The notes beneath the pieces were generated by a model. It was given only the letters and a program-made list of their open reading frames with translations, made no database searches and had not been told where the DNA came from. Both the position numbers and the translations under genes were made by a program. From positions 11,230,914 to 11,294,913 of the forward strand of contig CM024175.1 of the NCBI GenBank assembly GCA_013433145.1: 64,000 bases of DNA, read 5' to 3'. Shown here in pieces: positions 12,183-23,745 of this stretch (within the stretch, counting starts at the first letter, position 1; each line of letters begins with the position of its first letter). Origin of the DNA: Ascaris suum. Its lineage: Eukaryota; Nematoda; Chromadorea; Rhabditida; Ascarididae.

Positions 12183-15100
12183 ATGTTTGGCTCAAGTAGT
12201 GGAAGCGGTGGTTTCACGTTTGGTGCCACGACGAATACGACGACTTCTAGTGCAACGAAGCCGACGTTTTCGTTTGGCTCTACCACGGCAACTACGACAA
12301 CACCGTCAAGTGGTTTCACATTCGGTGGTGCAGCGAATACGGCGGCATCTGGTGCAGCGAAGCCGGCACTTTCGTTTGGTTCTTCTGTGACATCCTCGGC
12401 AACACCTTCAAGTGGTTTCACGTTCGGTGCTGCAACAAACACGACGGCATCTGGTACAGCGAAACCGACCCTTTCGTTTGGTTCGTCTGTGACATCCTCG
12501 GCAACACCTTCAAGTGGTTTCACGTTCGGTACTGCAACAAATAAGCCAGCTAGTGGTTCATTGTTTGGTACGGTGATTACGACAACTACAGCCACTACTA
12601 CACCTACATTCTCGTTTGGAACAACGACAACCAGTCAAGGTTAGCATTCTGTGGCTGTGCTTTAGCGGTGTTTTACTCAGATTTTAAGTTGCGCTGATAA
12701 GACACCTTATCAGCAAATTACTATCACCTGTCAACGTCGACCATATTGAACATATTATAGAGAATGCTGCTTCAGCATCAACAACATCGGCTGGATTGTT
12801 CTTTGGGTCAAAGCCATCAACGACCACGTCCACGTCTGCCCCAGCGGGATCGTTATTCAATGCAACGGCCACAACGACGGCGGTAGCAAATACTAATGTG
12901 GCCCCTTCACGCTTTTCTAGCGCAACCACTACTACCGGTACTATTTTTCATCTCTTCTATTGCTTTTCCTTGGGTTTTTTTCCTGGAGTTGCGTCGTTCT
13001 TTAGATCGACTGATAATCCCATCATGTCTTGTAATTTTCTTGCTTTGTTTTTATATTATTATGTCAGTGCCGAATTTATATCGGTTTAAAAAATTTTCAG
13101 GGGGTGGTCTGTTCGGCGCATCAACAACTAAACCAGCCGGTAGTCTGTTTGGAAGCGCAACATCTGGTGCTCTTCCTGCAGCAGGCTTGTTTTCGGCCAC
13201 AACTGCTAAAGGTATGTTGTTTTTTTGCCAATTATACGTTCAAGTTTCGTTCAGCTTATGTTTGATCCTAGTAAGTTAGCCACATCTCTCTACCAAGTAG
13301 CAGTTAATGCGTTTTGACGGGTTTATTTACTTGGAAGGAAGGGAAGGTACGGACGAAAAAAAATTTTTTTTGAGATTCCAATAGAAAATTTATTAATTAA
13401 CTATCTTATTCCCGTTATTTCTGATATTTTAGATACTGAATCCTAATAGTTTCGTATGTCTCCGGGTGATTATAGGATAGAGTATTTCCGGGCAACGTCT
13501 GTAAGGAAAATTTTATCCTATTCAAAATTAGTTGACCCGACTGAATCGTTGAAGAAAATGCACTACATGCTTGCTGTTTAAAGGTTTTGTAATACTCCCT
13601 TTGTTTGAAATGTTATATATTGATCAGTGTATAGCGCTTTATCTGCACAATGGCAACAATCTGCTTTCACATTATAAAATATTATAGAATCACGATTTTG
13701 CCAATTGCTTTTTGATGGATCTACATCAGCTACTATTGATTTGCATCGAAACGCATTTGATGACTATTTTAGTATTTCATTCATCACCGACTTCACCTTC
13801 CTTCAGCTATTGGTAGCAGTCGTTTACTGTAATATAGGATTTCACCAAGTGGGACATACAGTTCATGTCTGTCACAAAGGTTGCACACCATTGTGCGTTC
13901 TTCTTTTTCTTGTGAGGGTGGTAGAACTGGGTGTTCATCAGCACAGAAATTTATTGGCGGTGAAATAATAGAGGATAAATGCGTTGAAGTTTTAAGTTGC
14001 AGGTGTAGACAGTTTTGGTACCATTATGCGTACCTGTTTGCCTCAAAAAATTTTTTATAGTCCATGTGGAATTTTGGGAGGTTCCACTGCATGCTTTTAT
14101 GACAGTAGTTTTTAAGTCATTATGCATCTCTTGTCTAGGAGTAACACCTGCGGTTACAACAACGGTGGGTACTGGCCTCTTCTTTGGTCAGAAACCAACT
14201 ACGGCGCCTTCGGGACAAACACAGCCAACAACATCTGCGACAACAACCGCTGGAGTGGCAGTGACACCAGGCTCATTCTCATTCGGAACACTCCCAACAG
14301 GTTGATTTTTTTAATCGTGAACATCAAACTCTACGCTCATTTGCTGTTATTTCTAGACGCAATATGTATAAGTCGGTGGGGGTGGTTTTTCTTCAACATC
14401 CGGAATTTGTTGCTGGCGGTCTAGAATTCCGATTTGCGCTATCTTCTTAAAGCTCGCAGCTGTTTTTAGCTCAGCCGGCTGCAACTACCGCAAGTGGAAC
14501 GACGGCCACCGGAACAGCGCCTATTTTTGGAACGCCGACGCAAACGACTGCTAAAACGACGGCGCCAACATTCCCGAGCACTGCATCAGCACCTGCGTTT
14601 GGTTCGCTTTTTGGAGGTAAACCAGCAGCTACAACCGAGTCGGCTGCATCTGCGACTACAGTTGCACCAACTTTCTTCGGTATGTTAATTTTTTTATGTG
14701 TCACCAAAAGAAATGCAACTGAGGAATTATTTTTGAAGGAAAGGAGGAAAAAATTTAATCAATCGTTACAAAAAAAGATTTAAAGTTTATTGATCACTTC
14801 AGAAAAAGAAAAAATCTTTATATTCATTTCGGATGAGAGTCATTTCGAGGTTGATCGTGTTGAGAAATGAATTTGAGAATTTTCCGCCGTCAACCCTGAG
14901 ATATATTATAAAATCTTTAATAGTGTAATAATTGTTATAAATTCTGCTGGTCTAGAAATCTCTTTGTTAATTATTCTTTAATGAAAAGAGATCGCAATTG
15001 AAATAGAATGCAATTAATTTATCGGATATACGCAGTGCAGTGAAATGAAACTAGGTAGATTTTAAAAAATAGTTTATGGGTTTGATGGAAGCCATAATAA

Positions 15101-18100
15101 GTGATAGGCGATTATATTTTTCTTTTCACATAATAGAGGAGGTATATTCTTTTCGTACTACTATAGTTTTTATCCTTTGAAATTAACTAGTACCACTGAT
15201 GTATAGATCTGGGAGAATCTTCTTGTTGGCTTTTTTTTTATTAGATCAACAGATATTGATGAAATTGATTGAAAGAGCGGGTGGGAAATGCGTTTGCTGG
15301 AATTCGCAGTAAATTTCTTTGCCAAAAGAGTTATTCGAGATTATGCAGAGGCATTATGTCATCGGCTTAGTGGATGGTTCTTGATTAGATATTGATCATG
15401 GTTTACCTTCCCATTTTTATGCGTATTAAACGAAACATCTTGATTTCAACCGCAGTCTCGTCTTCCTTTCTTATATTCTCTTCTATCTCCTATTTGCATA
15501 TTTTTGTTAGTTTTCCTTATCTTTAAGGTGCTTCAATAGCGGCACCAACAACGACAACTAATTTGACGTTCGGAAATCAGCCTCAAACAACAACGCCGTC
15601 GACTGGTGCTCTTTTTGGTGCTGTCACCGGTACACCGAGTACCCCATCACTGTTCAGTGTGAAACCCGCAACGACTACGGCGGCACCGAGTTTGACTTTT
15701 GGCACTGCTGGTTAATAATATATTTTGAGTTTTTTTCGGTTTATTCATTTATTTAGATGTGTTTTTCGATTACTTCATGTCATCTCGTGGAGTCGATAGT
15801 GGAAAATAGCTTTAGTGAACTTCAGTCCCCAACGGAGCAATACATGATTCCAAATTAGCTGCGACAGTCGGCCAACAATTCATCATCTTTGGCATCACCA
15901 TTTCGGGTTCCGCACCTTGGCTGGTAGCTAGGAAAGTGATGTCATCACGTTATCGTTATATTACTTGCTATTGTCACCGTTTAGTTCAATTGTTGTTTTC
16001 TTTTACGTAAAGGTTTATTTCATTTGTATTCAGTTGGATGGCGTTTTCTGGTGATATTTCATTGTGTCTTTAATTTAACTGAAAGTTCAAGCAAAAATTT
16101 TAAATTGAATGGAAGTTATATTTTAGTGGCATCTGCTACTACAACGACGGCTCCCACAACGACCACCGCAACACCGTTGTTTGCCTTCGGGACGACACGT
16201 ATAAAATTTTCACTAAGAGTTTTATTGATTTATTATCGCAATGAATGTGGACAAGTATTGATTAGTGATATGTACTGATAATTCGTTATAAAACGTGGAA
16301 ATAGATGATTTAGTTGGAATTCCTCGAGTGGTGATTAGAGAAGTCAACGTGTGAAAAAGGTAGTGAAGGTGAGGCCTACTTCAAATGAGCAGAATACATT
16401 TCGTTGATGTTAGTTTGTTTCTTCTTGAATTGTTGCACTTTTACTGTGCGAAGCAAAATTTTATAAACGATATTAATGAAAACAACAGTCATTTTAATGG
16501 GACCTATTGAATATGAAACATCGATGAGGTATTGTATTCGATTTGCAGCTGCTCCTCCACCAGTTCTGACGACTGCTTCAGCTCCGGCGACGACGACAAC
16601 TGCAGCTCCAGCTTTAGTGTTTGGATCAACGCGTATGTTTCTTTCATGAAAATATTCATTTTTGTGTATACGACGTATTGAATGTTTTAAAAAACATTGT
16701 TTCTTATATTTCTTTCACAAGGACATTTTTTGAATTCGGATTGCTTCTTTTCAGAGCGTGACAAGAGTATAGCAGAGGGACTCACATCCCGTCAAAAAAT
16801 TTTTAAATGGTCAGACGATCAGAGAAGGGGGAAAAATAACTACGGGCAATATGATGTAAAACTATAGTGGTTAGGAGGTTTCTTTTAACGTTTTTTTTTT
16901 TCATGACAGACTCGTAATTGGCTTCATTTTCTTGGCTTTGCATGATTAACAATGAAGTTCCCTTCGATAGAATCCTGAAGGAAGTTAAGGAACATGGCTA
17001 TTTTCTTTAAAATAAAATGACTTTTATTAATTATTACAGTGATCAAAAAGTTGTATTTGTCTAATTTTCCCGTTGACAAATTTATGGGAGTTTAATTCCC
17101 AAATATCATGGCTGCCATCGTCGATGAGTATCAACGTTTCTTTCCCTGAAGTTTTTTTGTTTCGGCTCCGGCTTCCCTATCATGCCGCTTTCTCCTCTAT
17201 GCGCAATACGTTCACTTATATCGAGATTCATATGTATGCTCATACTTTTGCAATTTCACCGATTAAATCATTGCTTCTTCATCGGAGAATATTCTTTCTC
17301 GATATTATTTTGTTCCTCTCTTGTCTAAGGCGATTCATTTCGACGACCGTCGTAAGCATCGCAGCGTTATATAGCGTTGTATAGTGGGACTTATGTTTTT
17401 CTTTGGAAGTAGCCTATTTCTTTATTATCAGATAATTTTACTCATTATTTTGCAGTATGTTTTGTTTGGAATATTGCTTTTAATTGTTTGTTGAAGTCTA
17501 TAGTATTGGTTTATAGTAGCGCTTATTAGTTTTTAGTAAGCAACTTGTTCGCATGTTGAAAATCGTCTTGCAATTCTTTGCCTTATTTTTTTAAATAAAT
17601 ATTCAAAATATTTACTCGAAGTGATTCATTGTAATTTAGGGAAGATTTCGCTATTGTATGCTTTATTTATTGAATTCTCAATATTTGCTTAATTCGTCTA
17701 TACTGAGTAAGTTTATTTAGATTTTTAAAGTTTGATCTGTATATGTGAATGAATTGATTGTAGCGGCAGCAACAACAACCGCAAAACCAACGGCCCCAAT
17801 CTTCGGTACGACTGTGACGGTTTCTTCTGTTGCACCCGGGTATGGTTTTACATGTTTTTATAATGGCCGCAAAGAGCTTGTTCGCTGAAAATTTTTTGTC
17901 GAATCGAGTGAAAAAATTTTTATTAGGGACCGAAAAAAATTTGAAAGTTTGATGACCATGGCAGTGATACTTTTTGTTTTAAATTGGCCATCATTTATTG
18001 CTATGCCTGAAGTTGTTATTCTCCATGTAATTGCTCACCAACTGAAGTTTGAGTAGGGTAGAGTAATTCTGGCATATTCAATGGGTTAAGAGTTATGAAA

Positions 18101-19038
18101 AAGAAAAAGTCGCTTATTAGCGGAATTACCGACGATAATTCGTTGATTGCTAGCTGAGACGTTCGTTTTTTTTTTAAATCAGCGTGCTTTTCAGGGTGGC
18201 TCCGTCGAGTACTGCAATGTTTGGAATCGCGGCACCATCTACGTCGGTGCCAGCTACAACTACTACTGCTCCATTCAGCTTGTAAGGTTTTTTTTGGTGT
18301 AAAATGCCTTCTTTTTTGCATTGCTTGCTGCATGCGGGTTGGAAATCCTTGTGGCATTGACTTCGGCCACACAAGTCAGGCTTATTTGTGTTGAAATGTT
18401 GATTAATTATTTATGCATATGTTGCATTGTTGCAGTGGTGGTGCAGCAGCGACAACGACCGCACCATTGCTGTCTTTTGGAGTTTCAAGTACGACAAGCA
18501 GTTCGACAGCGCCACCGATGACGACGACGTTCTCGGCGCCATCCCTTTTATCAGCTTCGAAACCACTCACATCGGCGACAGTGACAACAACCACTAGTAC
18601 TACGACTGTGACTGCACCGCTTTTTTCCGTTTCAACTACGGCGCCTACAACATCTACCGCCACCACTTTGGCACCCAGTAATCTCGCCACTGCTGCACCG
18701 CCGGCCGCTGCGGCTATCACGTCAGTTTTATTCATTTTTCAGTGTTCTATAGGGTGAGGAGGAGAGGCGTGAAGCTTACTTGTTTAGTTGACTGATAAGA
18801 TTAATGTGGGAATTTTGCTTATTTTGTGGGATCTCATGTTAAGGGTCGTTATTTTGCTTTTTTATGCTTTGTTATGCCATCAAGTGTGCTTCGTGGACTA
18901 TTGTGGTAGGTTGTGCGAATCTCTAAAAATCTGAATGCCATTTAACTGGATTTGTGCACAAATGTAGCATATTTTAAGGTGCAGTGATGGAATGCATCGG
19001 AACTAAGTAAGTGGCAATGCATTTTCCTGTCGAAACTT

Positions 19039-19098
<60 letters not shown>

Positions 19099-22000
19099 GC
19101 ACATACGTGTACATGCGCACATGTGTGTATTTGGCAAAAATGACTGGATTTTCAGGCCATCTAAACCGTTGTTGTTCAATGAGTTGGAGCAATTGTTGAG
19201 TCGAATGGTGCTGGATGTGGAATCACAAGAGCGTGTCTTCATGAATCAAGTGCTCGAACTGAACGCATACGATCGTGTGCTTCGAGAAAATCAGCAAAAG
19301 GTTTGCGTTATGCTGATCTATTCTAATTTCATTTATTTATTAAGTGATATTGGTTCGGTAACGGATTGATTCGATTTTATTGGGATATTGCGTGGATCCC
19401 AAGCAATCACGCTGGTCTGCGGCGTAGTCATCTTGGTAGCGATTTCAGTGTTGTTGGTCGGGGTGGACTAGTCGTTCGATAATGTTTTCGCTGTTGCTTT
19501 GTCTCTTTAAATATGGAAAAGCGGCCGCAAGTACATCACAGATTGCAGCTACCTCTGTTTTAGTTCTCACTTTTTATATTATTTAATTTAAGATACCAAA
19601 TTAACGCATATTTGCACACTGTAATGCTCTTTGCAGGAGCTGACAAAACTGTGCAAATTAGTCGATTGGGGTGTAGTTCTTAATTAGTGCGGTTGTAGTC
19701 TTTATGGCGCAAATGACTAGAAGTCGTGGAGATTAGATCAGCAGAAAAGAAACAAAAAAATGGTTGGATCGCATATTGCTTAAATAAATTTAACCATCAT
19801 ATTATTATTTTTTCTTTGCAGCAGTATTGGAGAACAGTGTTTTGGAGCTGTTTAGTTATTGAAAATTACGAGAAGTTCTGGTTGATAAAATATAAATACA
19901 GTTATTTTGTCATAAGTTTCAGATATGAGGCTTAGATTCAAAACCGAATTAAACCTAAATTTCGTTGAAAATGTGGATCGGCCTGAGTTTTCCATTTTTA
20001 TTTATATTAAATTGCAGATATTTGGATTAAGCGAAGAAGTGAAACAGTTGGAAGAAGAGAGAGATCGTTTTGTGCATACAATCGATTTTGCGGCACAACA
20101 GCAAACCGAATTAGAATCGATGGTTGTAGAGTTGGAGAAGTCGTTGGGACTTAACGATTGGATGGATATGGAACCGGTCACATTGCCTGATCCTACGATG
20201 GCTACTCAAGCTGATGCCCAACGGCAAGCCATGTACGTTGTTCATTTACCCTTCCTATATCATGTTATTATATCAGTTTGAACGTAAACCCAGAGGTAGT
20301 AAGTTTCTTGATGGGAGAAATAGAAACGTTTTTCTTCTGCAGGAAGAGCTTTTGTACATTGTTTTTTTTATAGAACTGAATATGTGAAATAGTTTGGAAT
20401 TTGATTGCTTCGTTGAAATATTGAAATACTAGGAAGTATTGAGGTGGTTGATTTTTATATTTTTACTGAGTGGATGGAATGTTAGGTTAGAATGAAAGTC
20501 ACAAAGCTTTTTAATGGGCAGATTGATGGGGATTTTTGGCGCATAGAAAGATTCATAAGTATTTGGTGGAGGGGGATGAGGGGATCCTCTCTATTGGCGG
20601 ATATTTTGTAGTTCTTTGGTACTTTGGCAATTAGATATGGCTGAATGTTGAGTGCTTTATTAAAGTAAGCGGTAATTTCAATCTTTATTTGTTCATCGGT
20701 AGAGGATTACCGTTAAGAACCGAACATCGCTCGTTTATAGTAGTTTGCAAGTATTTGTTAGGAGGCAATCGGTAGAAATAGAGAATGTTTTATTTTATGA
20801 TTACATTTTTTATATTACCTCGATTAGGGCCCAGTGCTAGTAGCGTTCTCGCAGTTAGAAATTTCACAAGAATGTAAAGCTTGTAAGGATTACCCCCTTC
20901 CTTCCTCCCCCTCCCCTCCCCCCCCCCATATGTATACCTCTCATTATATCAACCTTGCCTCATAAACCAAAAGTCATTGACGTGACATATGCAGGGTAAC
21001 AATTTTGTAACATGCAACGGTTATCGAGAATAGTCAATGCATTTTAAACATTTTTATTTATTTGTTTAATGTTCGTTTGTGAAATATGTTATGTGCACAT
21101 AGGTTTACCCCATAGTTTTAATCCGATGGATTGTGATATTGAGAGGGTCGAATTGCAGATTACAACTTCAGCTTCAAATCGATGCACAGGTGAAACAAGC
21201 TGACGATGATATCAATGATATTGTTGAACAGGTTTCTTTTCTCATGTTTTGCGGTTTTTTTTTTTTTTTTTGGAGGTAGGAGGTGGAGTGGTTTAATAAT
21301 CTTTGTGGGTGGATGACATTAGGTAAGTAATGATCGATTTTTCAATTGAGGAAGAACCTAGAATCCAAGAACCAGAACTGATTGAAGTAAAACGTTGATT
21401 AAATTTGGTGGGCTAGTCTGTTCATTGTTTCTTCGATTTTGAGACTATTTTCCACGTTCATTTTCTATTTAATTCGAAGGGAAATCAATTTGTGAAATAT
21501 AGATTGAATATATTATGTGATACGAATTGAGTCTTCGTAAACGTAGAAATTAATTAACAGGTAATGGCCATAGATAATAGATACAGTTTATAGATAAGAA
21601 ATCGGTGATAGGTGATCGCTATTCTCAGTAACTGATAGCTATTTGTGTGGTCCTGTAAAAGTATGCAGATGTTTGTTCGTTTTATTTATTTATTTTTTTT
21701 TTAATGTGACGGAGTCGTTAGAATTTTATAAAGATTCATTTTAAGGTAGAGGAACTGAAAGAGCCGATACGAATAGGCGATGAACGCTCGGCAAATACAG
21801 TAGATCAAATAGCACAAATTCTACGACGTCAGATGGATTCTTTGCATTGGATTGATGAACAGACAGGTATGTTGCGCTTATTTTGCTGCAGCATTAATTA
21901 CTATTAATTAATAAAGGACGCTGGAATGGGTCATCAGCGGAAACATCACTAACGTTTAAAACAATTTTCGAATTGTGCCTAATGACGTATTTTTGGAAGA

Positions 22001-23745
22001 AATACTTTGAGCGCATCATGCTGAGAGTAAGCGCCAGGCATCGATGGATTAACCGGAGAAATGTTGAAATTCAGGAAGGAATTATTAGTAGCACCGTTGA
22101 AAAGTCTGTTCAACAACATTATCAAATATCAACAAATCCCTGAAGACTTCGCCTTCTCAAAAACAATTTCGTTGCCAAAGAAAGGCAATCCAGATGATAA
22201 CAGAAACTACCGCCCCATATCACTTCTACCAACAATCTTAAAGTGTTTCTCGAAAGTTCTGTGCAGAAGACTGCAGCAACAAATTGGGCAGAAACAAGAT
22301 GTCGAGCAGGCAGGCTTTAGGCCGGGAAAGTCAGCAATTTTTCGTACATGAAGGGCAGATACCAATACAGGTAAAGAGTGGAGTACGGCAGGGAGACTGC
22401 GTATCCCCATGGCTGTTCAGTGCAGCTTTACAGCTCGTGTTCACCGAGCTAGACTGGCAAAACAAGGGCGTGAACGTGGACGGGAAAGGACTTCCGCACT
22501 TGAGGTTCGCAGATGACATAGTCTTGGTATCTCACAACCTCAACCAAATAAAAAGAATGCTATGAGAACTCGAGGCGAGAAGTGCGGTAGTTGGTTTACG
22601 ATTAAACACCTCCAAGACGAAGCAGATGAGCAACCGAGAGCAGAGGTCGACGATTGTCGTAAGAGCGAGAAGATTGAAAGCGTAAATGAACTTATCTACT
22701 TGGGCAGATGTGTAAAAATGAGCGAAGGAACGGAAGCCGATGCACGACGCAGGATCAAACAAGGCTGGAAAGCATTTTTTAAGAACGAAGACTTCTACCG
22801 TGAAAAAAAAGTACCGATGAGTCTCAAGCGGGAACTCATTGAAAAAGCGTGATGCGAACAATTTTGTACGGTTCGGAGACATGGGTAACAACTAAGAAAG
22901 TGCGCAAGCTAATGGCAGTGGCAGAGAGAAGAATGGAAAGAACCATGACGGGAATCAAACCGGTACAGAGGAAAGCCAACGAATGGCTCCGAGGTGTAAC
23001 AAAGGTAGACGATTGGGTAACCGAGGTCGGAATGAGGAAATTTAGATGGGCGGCGGAGATATCTGCACTGAAAAATGACGACTGGGTAAAAAGAATAACA
23101 GAATGGACACCACGGATTGGCAAAAGAAGTAGAGGCCGACCTGCAACTAGGTGGAATGATTCTTTAAAAAAGACCACAGGAACCAACTGGATCAGAGAAG
23201 CATTGAATCGGGACAACTGGAAGCGATATGAAGAGACGTTTATTCGTAATGAATGCTCTGTTGATTGAAATAAATGAAACGATACTGAGAGTAGTCAGTG
23301 ATTCCGTTTCGAAAAGTTCGTGATCGGTGTAGCTGGAAAGGTCGCCCACATGCGCAATTGGTCCTTAGGGAAGGTGTTGAGCAAACGAATGTAAAGAGGA
23401 ACAAACTGGGGTCTTTCGTTGAGTCCTTTGCTTTGTTGTTTGTGTCCCAATATGCGGCTGCTGCCATGAGTATTTCGGGTATTTAGCGCCTGAGAACAAC
23501 GGATGAAAATTCGCTTAATTGGACTTGTTTTGATTTAGTTTATCGAAAGGTCGTGGGGAAGGACTATGTGTGGCCAGGAGGCGGGGAGGATATGAGGAAG
23601 AGGGTTGTTGGAAGCCGGCTGTGATTTGTTCGCGAGAGAGGCTGCAGCAATTTTCTCTTCGCTCCTGGGTGAAAGCTTATTACTAATTTCAGATGAGCTG
23701 AAGAAGAAATTGGCAAAAGTGACCGAAGAGTTGGCGTCGATATAA
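12183..23745 (+). CDS. NUP62: Nuclear pore glycoprotein p62 (Nup62/Nsp1 family), 16 exons, 836 aa
   Basis: Central-channel FG nucleoporin; in animals it forms the Nup62-Nup58-Nup54 complex at the nuclear pore. Exons: 12183-12639, 12761-12937, 13101-13211, 14139-14300, 14470-14679, 15528-15710, 16127-16198, 16549-16632, 17764-17839, 18195-18281, 18436-18720, 19156-19300, 20018-20232, 21159-21231, 21746-21866 and 23693-23745. All phases agree. Residues 1 to about 634 are Thr/Ser/Ala-rich with GFTFG, LSFG and GLFG motifs. Residues 635-836 are the Nsp1_C coiled coil: FNELEQLLSRMVLDVESQER, VLELNAYDRVLREN, EEVKQLEEERDRF, QIDAQVKQADDDINDI and DSLHWIDEQT, each matching a vertebrate p62 block. The FG part is about twice the human length (total 522). 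It stops soon after the DELKKKL helix, as family members do. The start is the first ATG of the FG frame, placed right after an AG. The last intron carries an RTE element. Confidence 0.95.
12200..12545 (+). repeat. 102-bp tandem repeat within NUP62 exon 1
   Basis: The coding sequence repeats with a 102-bp (34-codon) period, about 3.3 copies; TTCGTTTGG recurs at about 12269, 12371 and 12473. Each unit encodes GFTFG, then an Ala/Thr-rich spacer, KP, (L/F)SFG and an ATPSS-like end. The second and third units are nearly identical at DNA level, so the duplication is recent. The first is more diverged. Confidence 0.85.
19042..19096. repeat. (TA)n microsatellite in NUP62 intron 11
   Basis: About 27 uninterrupted AT dinucleotides end 60 bp before the acceptor of exon 12, the first coiled-coil exon. 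Confidence 0.95.
22031..23268 (+). mobile_element. Truncated RTE-clade non-LTR retrotransposon, inactive
   Basis: It lies in the last NUP62 intron in the same orientation. The translation starts at APGIDGLTGEMLKF, the first reverse-transcriptase block, then shows NYRPISLLPTILKCFSKVL and EQAGFRPGKS. A jump to GVRQGDCVSPWLFSAALQLV and HLRFADDIVLVSHN follows, and the C-terminal region has LYGSETWVTTKK and RGRPATRWNDS. The stretch with the catalytic F..D motif A is deleted between about 22338 and 22345. Other lesions are an in-frame TGA near 22563, a frameshift around 22680 and a stop at about 22851. No endonuclease domain precedes it, so it is 5' truncated as LINE copies usually are. Its GC content is clearly higher than the intron around it. 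No target-site duplication or tail repeat could be defined. Confidence 0.9.

Noticed and set aside
12179..12595. Long minus-strand open frame opposite NUP62 exon 1
   Set aside because: It is a shadow of the repetitive Thr/Ala-rich coding sequence. The plus frame has FG motifs and a full set of phase-consistent exons.
16755..16850. Open segment after TTTTCAG in NUP62 intron 8, encoding RDKSIAEGLTSRQKIFKWSD
   Set aside because: The acceptor fits the incoming phase, but its only donor is in the wrong phase for exon 9 and the content is unlike the FG domain. Skipping it gives a clean join.
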